Shown here: positions 17,756 to 25,912 of the stretch, one piece after another
Layout of the letters: every line of letters begins with the position of its first letter
How positions within the stretch are numbered: position 1 is the first letter of the stretch
DNA from: Roseburia sp. 831b
GTDB taxonomy: Bacteria > Bacillota > Clostridia > Lachnospirales > Lachnospiraceae
NCBI RefSeq assembly: GCF_001940165.2
Contig: NZ_CP135162.1
Coordinates: forward strand, 609,501-673,500
Reading direction: 5' to 3'
Length of the DNA stretch: 64,000 bases
Notes under the pieces: model-generated
Databases searched by the model: none
Told to the model about the DNA's origin: nothing
Seen by the model: the letters and a program-made list of their open reading frames with translations, nothing else
Translations under genes and position numbers: made by a program

Positions 17756-18634
17756 ATGCAAGGAAAGATTGTAAAAGGAATTTCCGGGTTCTACTACGTT
17801 CACGTAGCAGAATCCGGAATTTATGAATGTAAGGCAAAAGGAGCCTTCCGTAATCAGAAAATCAAACCGCTTGTCGGAGATGATGTAAGGATTGCGGTGA
17901 TTGATGAAAATTTAAAAAAAGGAAATATCGAATCCATTTTACCAAGGAAAAATGAGCTGATTCGACCGGCAGTGGCAAACATTGATTTGGCACTGATTAT
18001 TTTTGCCGCGGCGAAGCCACAGCCAAACTTTAATCTTCTCGACCGTTTTCTTGTTATGATGGGATATCAAAATGTCCCGGTGACGATTTGTTTTAACAAA
18101 AAGGATTTGGTTGAGGAAAAAGAGCAGGCTCGCCTTTCCAAAATCTATGAAAATTGTGGATACCAGGTGCTTTTTGTCAGTGCAAAAGAGGGCGAAGGAA
18201 TTGATGAACTTCAAGCAGTATTAAAAGGGAAAACCACGGCAGTAGCTGGACCGTCCGGTGTTGGAAAATCATCCCTGATTAATACACTTCAGCCGAATGT
18301 CAAAATGGAAACCGGAACCATCAGCCGGAAGATTGAGCGTGGAAAGCATACGACCAGACATTCCGAGATTATCCCGATAGAGGGAAATACTTATATCATG
18401 GACACACCGGGTTTTTCTACCCTGCTGATACCAGGGTTTGAAAAAGAGGATTTACAGCAATTTTATCCAGAATTTGCGGAATATGAACCGTATTGCCGTT
18501 TTCAAGGCTGCAGTCACATCAGTGAACCGGATTGTGGGGTAAAAGATGCCTTGGAAGAAGGAAAAATAAGCACCATTCGTTATGAAAATTATAAATTGCT
18601 TTATGACGAATTAAAAAATGTAAAAAAATATTAA
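17756..18634 (+). CDS. rsgA: Ribosome small-subunit-dependent GTPase
   Basis: Circularly permuted GTPase that checks 30S subunit maturation. The 292-residue protein has an N-terminal OB fold, the permuted G motifs (FNKKDL as G4 first, then GPSGVGKSSL as G1, DTPGFS as G3) and the zinc knuckle with CRFQGCSHISEPDCG. The gene starts 51 bases after prkC; its ATG is preceded by GGGAGAAAAC. The neighbourhood prkC-rsgA-rpe-thiN is conserved in Firmicutes. Confidence 0.96.
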   Translation: MQGKIVKGISGFYYVHVAESGIYECKAKGAFRNQKIKPLVGDDVRIAVIDENLKKGNIESILPRKNELIRPAVANIDLALIIFAAAKPQPNFNLLDRFLVMMGYQNVPVTICFNKKDLVEEKEQARLSKIYENCGYQVLFVSAKEGEGIDELQAVLKGKTTAVAGPSGVGKSSLINTLQPNVKMETGTISRKIERGKHTTRHSEIIPIEGNTYIMDTPGFSTLLIPGFEKEDLQQFYPEFAEYEPYCRFQGCSHISEPDCGVKDALEEGKISTIRYENYKLLYDELKNVKKY

Positions 18635-18668
18635 AGAACGCAAAACAAGCGAAGAAATGAGGATTATC

Positions 18669-19325
18669 ATGAACTGTTTATCACCATCTATTTTATCAGC
18701 AGATTTTTCAAAATTAGGAGAGCAGATTAAGATGCTCGACGAGGCTGGCGCACAGTACGTTCATATTGATGTTATGGACGGTATGTTTGTACCAAGTATC
18801 TCACTTGGACTTCCGGTTATCAAAACAATTCGTCCATGTACCGAACGTATTTTTGACGTACATCTTATGATTGAGGAACCGGGACGTTATATTGATGAAT
18901 TTGTGGATGCTGGAGCAGACATCATCACAGTTCATGCTGAAGCTTGTAAACATTTAGACCGTACCATCGATGCCATCAAGGAAAAAGGTGTTTTGGCCGG
19001 CGTTGCATTAAATCCTGCAACACCACTCAGTGCAATCGAATATGTACTTCCAAAAGTTGATATGGTTTTAATCATGACGGTAAATCCAGGATTTGGCGGA
19101 CAGAGCCTGATTCCATATACCATCGATAAGGTAAGGGATGCGAAAAAAATGATTGAGGAACGCGGCCTTAAGACAGATATTGAGGTAGATGGTGGTGCTA
19201 ATTTAGATAATGTATCCGAACTTCTTGATGCAGGAGCCAATGTAGTTGTTGCAGGAAGTGCAGTATTTAAAGGAGATATCTCTGAAAATATCTATCGTTT
19301 CTTAGATATTTTAAATGCAGAATAG
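18669..19325 (+). CDS. rpe: Ribulose-phosphate 3-epimerase
   Basis: Interconverts ribulose 5-phosphate and xylulose 5-phosphate in the pentose phosphate pathway. TIM-barrel protein of 218 residues with LSPSILSADFSKL, the metal-binding HIDVMDGMFVP, VHLMIEEP, MTVNPGFGGQ and VDGG motifs. The start at 18669 is set by GAGG (18659-18662) six bases upstream, in preference to ATG 18657. thiN follows closely. Confidence 0.97.
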   Translation: MNCLSPSILSADFSKLGEQIKMLDEAGAQYVHIDVMDGMFVPSISLGLPVIKTIRPCTERIFDVHLMIEEPGRYIDEFVDAGADIITVHAEACKHLDRTIDAIKEKGVLAGVALNPATPLSAIEYVLPKVDMVLIMTVNPGFGGQSLIPYTIDKVRDAKKMIEERGLKTDIEVDGGANLDNVSELLDAGANVVVAGSAVFKGDISENIYRFLDILNAE

Positions 19326-19362
19326 ATTCGGGAAAAAGAGCTGGCAAAAGGAGGAGAAGAGA

Positions 19363-20019
19363 ATGAAACGATTTTTACTTGTAGCAGGAGGAAGTATACA
19401 GGATTCCTTTGCAACAGAATATCTGAAAGCAGAAAAATTTGATTGTATTCTTGCTGCAGATTCCGGGATGGAATTTTTTTATCGGAATGGATTCGTACCG
19501 GATGTGATTATCGGAGATTTCGATTCCGTACGCCAGGAAACCTTATCTTACTTTAAAGAAAAGGAGCAGATTTTGTGGCAGGAATTAAATCCCATTAAGG
19601 ATGACACAGACACGGAGTCTGCAATCAGACGCGCAATCTCTATGGGGGCAGAAGAGATTGTTGTTTTAGGTGCAACCGGAACCAGATTAGACCATGTGCT
19701 TGGCAATATTGAATTGCTGGGAATTGGTCTATTAGAGCATGTAAAAATTTATCTGTTAGATGCTTATAATAGGATACAGATGATTGATACCGGAATCCGG
19801 TTAGACAAACAAAACCAGTTTGGCGATTATGTGTCGCTGATTCCTTATACGCAAAGCGTCAAAGGGCTTACGTTAACGGGAATGAAATATCCGCTCGACC
19901 ATTATGAATTAAAAGGATTTTGTTCGCTTGGAATCAGCAATGAGATACAGGAGGATGTGGCAGAGATTTCGTTTGAGGATGGAATACTGATTGTAGTTGA
20001 ATCCAGAGACAGAATGTAA
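19363..20019 (+). CDS. thiN: Thiamine pyrophosphokinase
   Basis: Transfers pyrophosphate from ATP to thiamine to make TPP. The 218 residues show AADSGMEFF, IGDFDSV, DDTDTESAI and GATGTRLDH, all characteristic of the family. AAGGAGGAG lies eight bases before the ATG at 19363; the longer frame to 19315 begins inside rpe. It closes the conserved priA-thiN run. Confidence 0.93.
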   Translation: MKRFLLVAGGSIQDSFATEYLKAEKFDCILAADSGMEFFYRNGFVPDVIIGDFDSVRQETLSYFKEKEQILWQELNPIKDDTDTESAIRRAISMGAEEIVVLGATGTRLDHVLGNIELLGIGLLEHVKIYLLDAYNRIQMIDTGIRLDKQNQFGDYVSLIPYTQSVKGLTLTGMKYPLDHYELKGFCSLGISNEIQEDVAEISFEDGILIVVESRDRM

Positions 20020-20070
20020 AAATACTTGGTGGATTCTTCACATATCAAGTGCGATGAAGATGGGGATGAT

Positions 20071-21129
20071 ATGAAAAGAAAATACTACATAGACAACATT
20101 AGATGGATTTTTATTTTATTACTGATACCTTTTCATGCAGCAATGGCATGGAATGGATGGGAAGGAAACTATATTTGGTTTGAACCATGTAAGCCATTAT
20201 CTGCGTTTGTAATTTTTGTTGATCCTCCTTATATGGCAACTCTTTTTGTGCTGGCAGGTATGAGTATTAAATTTTCTCTAAAAAAGCGTAGCTCAAAGCA
20301 GTTTCTGATGGAGCGGGTTCATAAATTATTGGTTCCATTACTGATTGGAATTGCAACGGTAGTTGCTGTTATGACTTATTATGCAGACCGTTTTCACAAT
20401 GGGTATTGTGGTTCTTTTTTGAGCCACTATAAGGTTTTCTTTACGCATATAAGTGATTTTACCGGGTATGATGGATATTTTACACCAGGACATCTATGGT
20501 TCATGCTCTTTTTGTTTTTGGTATCTTGCCTGGTTTTAGGTGTGATTGGGTTACAAAAACGTTTTTTGCCAGATTTGAGTTTTGAAAACTGCAAGTTAAT
20601 AGGGGTGATTTTGATTGGAGTAGTTCCAGAGATTTTTGCTCCGGTTCTTGATTTTGGAGGGAAAAGCATTGGAAGAAGTTTTGCACTGGTTTTGCTCGGT
20701 TACTATATTTTTTCCGAGGAGACAGTGATACACCGCATGGAAAAATATGCGGGAATTTTTTTAGGCATTACAGCAGTTTCCTCAAGTTGTCTTGTGATTC
20801 TTTTTGTATTTCTTGAAAATCAAACGTCTGTTTGGAATACGATATTTTGTGATATTTCACAGTGGTTTGGAATTCTAGGTGTGATTGGATTTGCCGGTAA
20901 GCATATGAACTGGAACAATAAAGTGACGCAATACTTAAGTAAAAATTCATTCCGGATTTATATTGTCCATTTCATGTGGATTGTAATCAGCCAGTATTAC
21001 TTATCACAGGTTGTAAGTGAAATTTATCTGCTCTATGCGCTATCGGTGATAAGTGCATTGTTGCTTACACTTTTTACGGTAGAGGTGATTGGATGGATAG
21101 AAAAAATGATAAAAAGAGATAGAAAATAA
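20071..21129 (+). CDS. Acyltransferase 3 family integral membrane protein
   Basis: Polytopic membrane protein of 352 residues with around ten hydrophobic segments. It begins YYIDNIRWIFILLLIPFHAA, the typical first helix with the arginine and histidine of the acyltransferase-3 fold, and has GHLWFMLFLF in the middle. Family members O-acetylate surface polymers or act as osmolyte exporters; the substrate here is unknown. ATG 20071 with GGGG upstream is preferred to the TTG at 20026. No surface-polymer genes are adjacent. Confidence 0.75.
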   Translation: MKRKYYIDNIRWIFILLLIPFHAAMAWNGWEGNYIWFEPCKPLSAFVIFVDPPYMATLFVLAGMSIKFSLKKRSSKQFLMERVHKLLVPLLIGIATVVAVMTYYADRFHNGYCGSFLSHYKVFFTHISDFTGYDGYFTPGHLWFMLFLFLVSCLVLGVIGLQKRFLPDLSFENCKLIGVILIGVVPEIFAPVLDFGGKSIGRSFALVLLGYYIFSEETVIHRMEKYAGIFLGITAVSSSCLVILFVFLENQTSVWNTIFCDISQWFGILGVIGFAGKHMNWNNKVTQYLSKNSFRIYIVHFMWIVISQYYLSQVVSEIYLLYALSVISALLLTLFTVEVIGWIEKMIKRDRK

Positions 21130-21152
21130 AAAAGAAAAAGTGAGGAACCATA

Positions 21153-21755
21153 ATGTTACCAACAAGAGAAGAAGCAATGGAACTTGTACGAGATGGGTTA
21201 CGGTCGAATCCAGGACCATGGGGAAAACATTCCCTGACGGCGGCTCATTGTGCCGAAAAAATTGCCGCAGCCTGCGGGGATATGAATCCGGAAAAGGCTT
21301 ACATATTAGGACTTTTACATGATATCGGCAGAAAATTTGGAACAAGACATTTAGGTCATGTTTCAGATGGCTATACCTACATGAAAAAGTTAGGGTACGA
21401 TGAGGTAGCAAAAATTTGCCTTACACATTCCTTTAACAGCCAGACAGTAGATGAATACTTTGGAAAATTTGATGTTTCCGAAGAAGAATTAAGACTGATA
21501 CAAACGGAACTTGCTAAAGTAGAATATGATGACTATGACAGATTGATTCAGTTATGCGACAGTCTTGCAGGGGCAGAGGGAGTTCTGGATATCGTAGAAC
21601 GAATGGGCGATGTGAAGAAACGGTACGGTTCTTATCCGAAGGAAAAATGGGATGCTAACATAGCATTGCTGCATTACTTTGAGAAAAAGATGCAGCAGAA
21701 CGTTTATCTTGTATGTGAAAAAGATACATTTTCACCGGAAGAAATAGAAGGATAA
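21153..21755 (+). CDS. HD-domain phosphohydrolase
   Basis: Small HD-superfamily protein of 200 residues. The metal ligands are visible as H22 (HSLTAAH region), LLHDIGR for the HD pair, then GHVSDGY and LTHSF. These fit metal-dependent hydrolysis of a nucleotide or phosphoester, but the substrate cannot be told. GAGGAACC sits just before the ATG. It is followed by a GNAT gene after 27 bases, probably one transcript. Confidence 0.8.
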   Translation: MLPTREEAMELVRDGLRSNPGPWGKHSLTAAHCAEKIAAACGDMNPEKAYILGLLHDIGRKFGTRHLGHVSDGYTYMKKLGYDEVAKICLTHSFNSQTVDEYFGKFDVSEEELRLIQTELAKVEYDDYDRLIQLCDSLAGAEGVLDIVERMGDVKKRYGSYPKEKWDANIALLHYFEKKMQQNVYLVCEKDTFSPEEIEG

Positions 21756-21782
21756 AAAAGGATACCATATAAGGAGAAAAAA

Positions 21783-22313
21783 ATGATTGAAATTAGAAAA
21801 ATCGATGCACAACATAAAGCGGATATCAATATTAAAAATGAGCCGTTTCCATTGTTTGGAAAAGTGATTCCATCTTATCAGGATGGTCAGTGGACGTATG
21901 AGGTTGTCCGTTACGCACCGGAAAATGTGACACAGATGTGCTTCCCGGATGAAAATTATGACTATGATTCCATGACAGACAGTGTGTTCTTAGGCGCTTA
22001 TGATGGTGAAAAATGTATCGGACTTGCAATTTTACAGCCCGGATTTTTTAAGTATATGTACCTATATGACCTGAAAGTGAGCAATCAATATCGTGGACAG
22101 CACGTTGGTAAAATGCTTATGGAGAAGGCAAAAGAGGTAGCTGCTGCACGGGGCTATTGTGGCATTTATACACAAGGTCAGGATAATAACCCAGGTGCCT
22201 GCTTGTTTTATTTGAATTCAGGTTTCTATATCGGTGGATTGGATACCAATGTATACCGACACACCAAACAGGAAGGAAAGGCAGACATTCTTTTCTATTG
22301 TGAAAATAAGTAG
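21783..22313 (+). CDS. GNAT acetyltransferase, streptothricin-acetyltransferase-like
   Basis: Acetyl-CoA-dependent N-acetyltransferase of 176 residues. The acetyl-CoA loop is NQYRGQHVGKMLM (about residues 101-113), followed by the C-terminal block QDNNPGACLFYLNSGFYIGG and a tyrosine near the end, the pattern of streptothricin acetyltransferases and their relatives. Whether it confers resistance or acts in metabolism is unknown. AAGGAG lies about eight bases before ATG. Confidence 0.8.
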   Translation: MIEIRKIDAQHKADINIKNEPFPLFGKVIPSYQDGQWTYEVVRYAPENVTQMCFPDENYDYDSMTDSVFLGAYDGEKCIGLAILQPGFFKYMYLYDLKVSNQYRGQHVGKMLMEKAKEVAAARGYCGIYTQGQDNNPGACLFYLNSGFYIGGLDTNVYRHTKQEGKADILFYCENK

Positions 22314-22535
22314 ACAGACAAAAAATTTGAAAATTACGACACCATAGGACTCCTCATTGTCACAGCAGATTAAATTTCTGACAATGAAAAAGAGAAAGGG
22401 TCAGTCTGTGGATGCACAAAAAATAGCTTGGCAGAATCTCATGCTGCTTTTCGTAGAATTTGGGAAAATGAAAGAGAAGCGATTGCGATTTATTGTGAAT
22501 CGGAAAAATAAAACAGATTGTGTGATAAAATGATA
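22314..22535. other. Gene-free stretch with an 8-bp inverted repeat and possible gene remnant
   Basis: CATTGTCA (22355-22362) and TGACAATG (22379-22386) can form a stem after the GNAT gene, without a strong T tract. A 49-codon frame (22384-22533) lacks a ribosome site. Another frame reads SHAAFRRIWENEREAIAIYC before stopping at about 22510, which looks like the tail of a decayed gene. Nothing firm can be called. Confidence 0.35.
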
Positions 22536-22564
22536 TTGATTTTTTCATAGTATGTGCATATAAT
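22536..22564 (+). promoter_or_regulatory. Strong promoter of the 127-nt structured RNA
   Basis: TTGATT (22536-22541), exactly 17 bp, TATAAT (22559-22564). Predicted start about 22571. Confidence 0.8.
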
Positions 22565-22570
22565 AAAATT

Positions 22571-22698
22571 AAGAGCAGAAATGTTCTTCTTCATCATGTA
22601 TGATGAGTCCTGTGACGGTTCTGACAGGACGGTAAAATAAAAATTGACCGAGTGATGAAGCTGATTACGAGAGGCTGGAAAGTCTCTCGTTTCTTTTT
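22571..22698 (+). ncRNA. Candidate structured, self-terminating RNA upstream of the toxin-like gene
   Basis: It begins at a near-consensus promoter and ends at an intrinsic terminator (ACGAGAG, loop, CTCTCGT, then TTTCTTTTT, 22667-22698). Between them, CTTCATCA (22589-22596) pairs perfectly with TGATGAAG (22653-22660), enclosing GTCCTG/CAGGAC and CGGT/ACCG hairpins. TCATCA can instead pair locally with TGATGA (22601-22606) across a TGTA tetraloop, so two folds compete. It could be the antitoxin RNA of a type III system, an attenuator or a small RNA. It is not hammerhead: the CGAAAC core is missing. Confidence 0.65.
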
Positions 22699-22700
22699 AT

Positions 22701-22758
22701 GTAATAGGAAATTTCATTCCTATTACATAAAAAAGCTCCGCGAGAATCGCACTGCGGC
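22701..22758 (+). repeat. 58-bp palindromic interspersed element, copy 1
   Basis: GTAATAGGAA (22701-22710) and TTCCTATTAC (22717-22726) form a perfect 10-bp stem with a six-base loop. An A run follows, then GCTCCGCGAGAATCGCACTG and CGGC. A nearly identical copy lies at 51332-51390. Here CTCCGC pairs with GCGGAG (22794-22799), CTGCGGC with GCCGCAG and GTCGC with GCGAC, so the whole leader up to the next terminator folds on itself. Confidence 0.85.
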
Positions 22759-22798
22759 AGAGTTGAACAATGTCGCAAATGCGACCCGCCGCAGGCGG

Positions 22799-22825
22799 AG
22801 AATCCTGCAAGCAGGATTCTTTCTT
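22799..22825 (+). terminator. Intrinsic terminator just ahead of the toxin-like gene
   Basis: AGAATCCTGC, AA, GCAGGATTCT, then TTCTT. It lies 38 bases before the ATG, the place where type III antitoxin arrays normally carry a leaky terminator. Confidence 0.75.
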
Positions 22826-22862
22826 ACTCAATCGAGTAGTTGTTCCCAAGGAGAAAAATTGA

Positions 22863-23342
22863 ATGAGTTTACCAGAGAATGATTATCAAATTCTAAAATT
22901 GACGGATGAATTTTATCATGCATATCCGAATCCTCCATATAAGGAAATTTTAAAGAAGAAACAGGGGGCATATAATTGTTTACTGTTTCAGACGCATTAT
23001 GATTATTTTATCTGTATTCCATATAGAACAGAGATTAGGCATGGGTATGCGTTTCATTTTACAACTTCGGCAAGAGCTAAGGTGCATAAGTCTGGGCTGG
23101 ATTACAGTAAGATTGTTATCATTGAGAAGACAGATTATATTGATTCCATTGAGGCTATCATAGATAAGGATGAATTTAATGAAACTATGGTAAATTTAGA
23201 ACAAATAAAGAAGGAAGCTATAGAATTTGTTGAAGATTATGTGGAACACATAAAGGGGACCAAATTGTTACATAAAAGAGAATTTGAAAGAAGATATGGA
23301 TTCTCACCATTAAAATATTTTCATAAAGAACTAGGCATATAG
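22863..23342 (+). CDS. TenpN/CptN-like type III toxin (ToxN/AbiQ superfamily)
   Basis: Probable endoribonuclease toxin held inactive by a small RNA. The 159-residue protein resembles TenpN-type toxins: FYHAYPNPPYKEILKKK near the N terminus, YDYFICIPYRTEIRHGYAF in the middle (beta-strand pair with a conserved Arg and His), KSGLDYSKIVII, and a C-terminal YFHKEL. AAGGAG (22848-22853) sits nine bases before ATG. Upstream come, in order, a promoter, a folded RNA with terminator, a palindromic element and a second terminator, a layout like type III loci. Classic tandem antitoxin repeats are not obvious, so the antitoxin assignment is open. The family call is from remembered motif patterns. Confidence 0.65.
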   Translation: MSLPENDYQILKLTDEFYHAYPNPPYKEILKKKQGAYNCLLFQTHYDYFICIPYRTEIRHGYAFHFTTSARAKVHKSGLDYSKIVIIEKTDYIDSIEAIIDKDEFNETMVNLEQIKKEAIEFVEDYVEHIKGTKLLHKREFERRYGFSPLKYFHKELGI

Positions 23343-23364
23343 GTTTTTGGATAGAAAGAAAAAA

Positions 23365-23394
23365 TTGTACATTTCCCCCGCAATGTGGTAAACT
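23365..23394 (+). promoter_or_regulatory. Probable ychF promoter
   Basis: TTGTAC, 18 bp, TAAACT, about 60 bases before the gene. Confidence 0.5.
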
Positions 23395-23453
23395 ATACGT
23401 TGTTGTTTTAGAACTTCAAGAACATAATCTTTTTCAAAGGAGAAATATATAAA

Positions 23454-24554
23454 ATGAAACTAGGAATCGTTGGTTTACCGAACGTCGGTAAAAGTACATT
23501 GTTCAATTCACTTACAAAGGCAGGCGCACTTGCTGCAAACTATCCGTTTGCAACAATCGACCCAAACGTCGGAATTGTAGCAGTACCGGATGAGCGTATC
23601 GAGCAGCTTGGAGAGCTTTATCATACCAAAAAGGTTACTCCGGCAACAATCGAATTTGTGGATATTGCAGGACTTGTAAAAGGTGCCAGCAAAGGTGAGG
23701 GACTTGGAAACCAGTTCCTTGCAAACATTCGTGAGGTAGACGCAATCGTACATGTGGTACGTTGCTTTGAGGATACCAACATTGTTCATGTAGATGGTTC
23801 CATTGATCCGGCACGTGATATTGAGACAATCAATCTCGAACTGATTTTCTCTGACCTTGAGATTCTTGACAGAAGAATTCAGAAGGTACAGAAGCAGGCT
23901 CGTATGGATAAGACTCTTGCAAAAGAGATGGAATTATTGGAGGCAGTCAAGGCACATCTTGAGGATAATAAGATGGCTCGTACCTTTGAAGTGCCAGATG
24001 ATGATGATATGCAGATTTGGTTTAAAGGATACAATCTTCTTACTGCAAAACCAACCATCTATGCAGCAAATGTAAAAGAGGATGACCTTGCAGATGATGG
24101 TGCTTCAAATGCATACGTTGCCAAGGTGCGTGAGATGGCAAAAGCTGAGGGTGCAGAAGTGTTTGTTATTTGTGCACAGATTGAACAGGAACTTGCAGAA
24201 CTTGACGATGATGAGAAAGCAGAATTTTTAGCAGATCTTGGTGTAAAATCATCCGGACTTGATAAACTTGTGGCTGCAAGTTACAGCTTGCTTGGATTAA
24301 TTTCTTTCTTAACCGCTGGTGAAGATGAGTGCCGTGCATGGACCATCAAAAAAGGCACAAAAGCACCTCAGGCAGCCGGAAAGATTCACACTGACTTCGA
24401 GCGTGGCTTCATCAAAGCAGAGGTTGTAAATTATAAAGATTTATTAGAGCTTGGAAGCCTTTCCGCAGCAAGAGAAAAAGGACTTGTCGGAATGGAAGGA
24501 AAAGAGTACGTGGTAAAAGACGGAGATGTTATTTTATTCCGTTTCAACGTATAA
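23454..24554 (+). CDS. ychF: Redox-regulated/ribosome-binding ATPase YchF (OLA1 family)
   Basis: Obg-superfamily P-loop protein of 366 residues. [12 protein letters not shown] is G1, [12 protein letters not shown] is G3, and the usual NKxD G4 is replaced by AANVKED, consistent with ATP rather than GTP preference. A coiled-coil insert (about residues 130-180) and a C-terminal TGS domain (about 280-363, with [19 protein letters not shown]) complete the family layout. AAGGAG precedes the ATG. It has its own promoter and stands between the toxin-like gene and ylmC. Confidence 0.96.
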   Translation: MKLGIVGLPNVGKSTLFNSLTKAGALAANYPFATIDPNVGIVAVPDERIEQLGELYHTKKVTPATIEFVDIAGLVKGASKGEGLGNQFLANIREVDAIVHVVRCFEDTNIVHVDGSIDPARDIETINLELIFSDLEILDRRIQKVQKQARMDKTLAKEMELLEAVKAHLEDNKMARTFEVPDDDDMQIWFKGYNLLTAKPTIYAANVKEDDLADDGASNAYVAKVREMAKAEGAEVFVICAQIEQELAELDDDEKAEFLADLGVKSSGLDKLVAASYSLLGLISFLTAGEDECRAWTIKKGTKAPQAAGKIHTDFERGFIKAEVVNYKDLLELGSLSAAREKGLVGMEGKEYVVKDGDVILFRFNV

Positions 24555-24574
24555 AATAAAAGTCAGAGCATAAG

Positions 24575-24638
24575 ACGCATTGGAATCATCTTTTTCGTTT
24601 TGCATATGATATACAAAAACGGGGAAGTTCCAATGCGT
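24575..24638 (+). promoter_or_regulatory. Long hairpin that buries the ylmC start codon
   Basis: ACGCATTGGAA (24575-24585) pairs perfectly with TTCCAATGCGT (24628-24638); inside, CGTTTTG pairs with CAAAAACG. The ylmC ATG (24633-24635) is in the 3' arm and its GGGGAAG site in the loop-side strand. It may also end ychF transcripts, since Ts follow. Confidence 0.65.
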
Positions 24639-24890
24639 TTTTGTGAATTACAGGAAAAAGAGGTCATCAATATCTGTGATGGAAAATGTTTAGGCTGCGT
24701 CAGGGATTTGGATATTGATGAATGTGACGGCATAATAAAAGCATTGATTGTGCCAGGACCGGGAAAATATTTCGGACTTTTTTGCAGGGATGTGGAGTTC
24801 TTTATTCCGTGGTGTAAGATTGTAAAAATTGGACCGGACATTATTCTTGTGGAGATTGACGAAAAAGAGGCGAAACATAAGGTTACATAA
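24633..24890 (+). CDS. YlmC/YmxH family sporulation-associated PRC-barrel protein
   Basis: Small 85-residue protein with a PRC-barrel-like beta fold: RFCELQEKEVINICDGKCLG, then DLDIDECDG, VPGPGKYFGLF and IPWCKIVKIGPD. The family is widespread in spore formers and its exact job is unsettled. The ATG at 24633 is chosen because conserved MRFCEL starts there; the frame extends to 24600 without reason. The start lies in the arm of a long hairpin, suggesting translational control. Confidence 0.85.
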   Translation: MRFCELQEKEVINICDGKCLGCVRDLDIDECDGIIKALIVPGPGKYFGLFCRDVEFFIPWCKIVKIGPDIILVEIDEKEAKHKVT

Positions 24891-24913
24891 TGTGGTTTTT
24901 CTACTATATTATG

Positions 24914-24942
24914 TTGACAAGAGAAGACAGGATAGCTATACT
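24914..24942 (+). promoter_or_regulatory. nrdR promoter
   Basis: TTGACA (24914-24919), 17 bp, TATACT (24937-24942). The following ACACAATATA resembles half an NrdR box, too partial to call. Confidence 0.75.
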
Positions 24943-24986
24943 ACACAATATAAGGGCTTTATCAATGTTTATTGTGGAGGTATTTT

Positions 24987-25439
24987 ATGAAGTGTCCGTT
25001 TTGCAGTAGTGAAGATACGCGCGTGATTGATTCACGTCCGGCTGATGATAATAATTCGATTCGTCGACGCAGATTATGTGATGCCTGCGGTAAGCGTTTT
25101 ACAACCTATGAGAAAGTGGAGACGATTCCGCTTATCGTCATTAAAAAAGACAACAACAGAGAACAGTATGACCGTTCTAAGATTGAGGCAGGTGTACTTC
25201 GTGCATGCCACAAGAGACCGGTTTCTGTGAACCAGATTAATCAGCTGGTAGATGAAGTGGAGACAGAGATATTCAACCGGGAAGAGAAAGAGATTCCAAG
25301 CTCTCTGATTGGTGAGATTGTAATGGATAAACTGAAGGATTTGGAAGCGGTAGCATATGTTCGATTTGCTTCTGTTTACCGTGAATTCAAGGATGTCAAT
25401 ACATTCATGAGTGAACTGAAAAAAATTTTGGATAAATAG
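24987..25439 (+). CDS. nrdR: Transcriptional repressor of ribonucleotide reductase genes
   Basis: Zinc-ribbon plus ATP-cone repressor of nrd operons, sensing (d)ATP. The 150 residues contain CPFCSSEDTRVIDSRP and CDACGKRFTTYE (four zinc cysteines), then the ATP-cone from PLIVIKKDNNREQYDRSKI. The start at 24987 is preceded by TGGAGG; the ATG-less extension to 24972 is dropped. No nrd gene is in the window, so regulation is in trans. Confidence 0.96.
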   Translation: MKCPFCSSEDTRVIDSRPADDNNSIRRRRLCDACGKRFTTYEKVETIPLIVIKKDNNREQYDRSKIEAGVLRACHKRPVSVNQINQLVDEVETEIFNREEKEIPSSLIGEIVMDKLKDLEAVAYVRFASVYREFKDVNTFMSELKKILDK

Positions 25440-25514
25440 CAAAAGGACTTTAGAAAAAGAAGTTTTGTTCCGATATATAAAGCAACTACAAAAGAAGTTA
25501 AGTAGGGGTAAGAT

Positions 25515-25901
25515 ATGAACATTTCTGGAATTCGTACGCATGCGGGTTTTTATGATTACAACGAAATAAAGAATGGTCAGGTAAGAAGCCAGCAGATGGA
25601 GCAGACAGAGCCGGAGGCTGAAAAGAACTTGCAGCAGACCATGGAAGTTCAGACAGAGTCGAAGAAGGCAGAGCAGACTTTTGATTCCTATGACTATGCG
25701 ATGCAGTATGAGCCGGATCAGGAATATGAACTAAAAGGCGCAGACAGTGATTTGGCATTACTGGATGTGAATCAGGTTTTATCAGATGTGAAGAAAGATC
25801 AGATTCTGCAGCAGTATCAGTTTTTTGTCGGAGAGTCAAAGGCACAAAAGGATGGCATGACAGATTTAAATCCGCCCGATATGGAACATTTTTATTTATA
25901 A
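25515..25901 (+). CDS. Hypothetical protein, Lachnospiraceae-type, 128 residues
   Basis: Function unknown. It begins MNISGIRTHAGFYDYNEIK, has a Gln/Glu-rich central stretch (about 28-60) likely disordered, an acidic Tyr-containing segment (DSYDYAMQYEPDQEYE) and an amphipathic C-terminal helix ending NPPDMEHFYL. There is no signal peptide or membrane segment. The short N-terminal MNxSGI motif recalls proteins near flagellar genes, but nothing local supports that. TAGGGGTAAG lies ahead of ATG. A clear terminator follows 12 bases after the stop. Confidence 0.7.
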   Translation: MNISGIRTHAGFYDYNEIKNGQVRSQQMEQTEPEAEKNLQQTMEVQTESKKAEQTFDSYDYAMQYEPDQEYELKGADSDLALLDVNQVLSDVKKDQILQQYQFFVGESKAQKDGMTDLNPPDMEHFYL

Positions 25902-25912
25902 GAGAAGATTTA

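Noticed and set aside
22384..22533. 49-residue small ORF
   Set aside because: Starts in the arm of an inverted repeat with no ribosome site and unlike codon use; a competing frame looks more protein-like, so a decayed gene is more likely.
22571..22698. Hammerhead ribozyme suggested by TGATGAGTCC followed by CAGGAC
   Set aside because: The obligatory CGAAA core after stem II is replaced by CGGTAAAA and the first core position is wrong.
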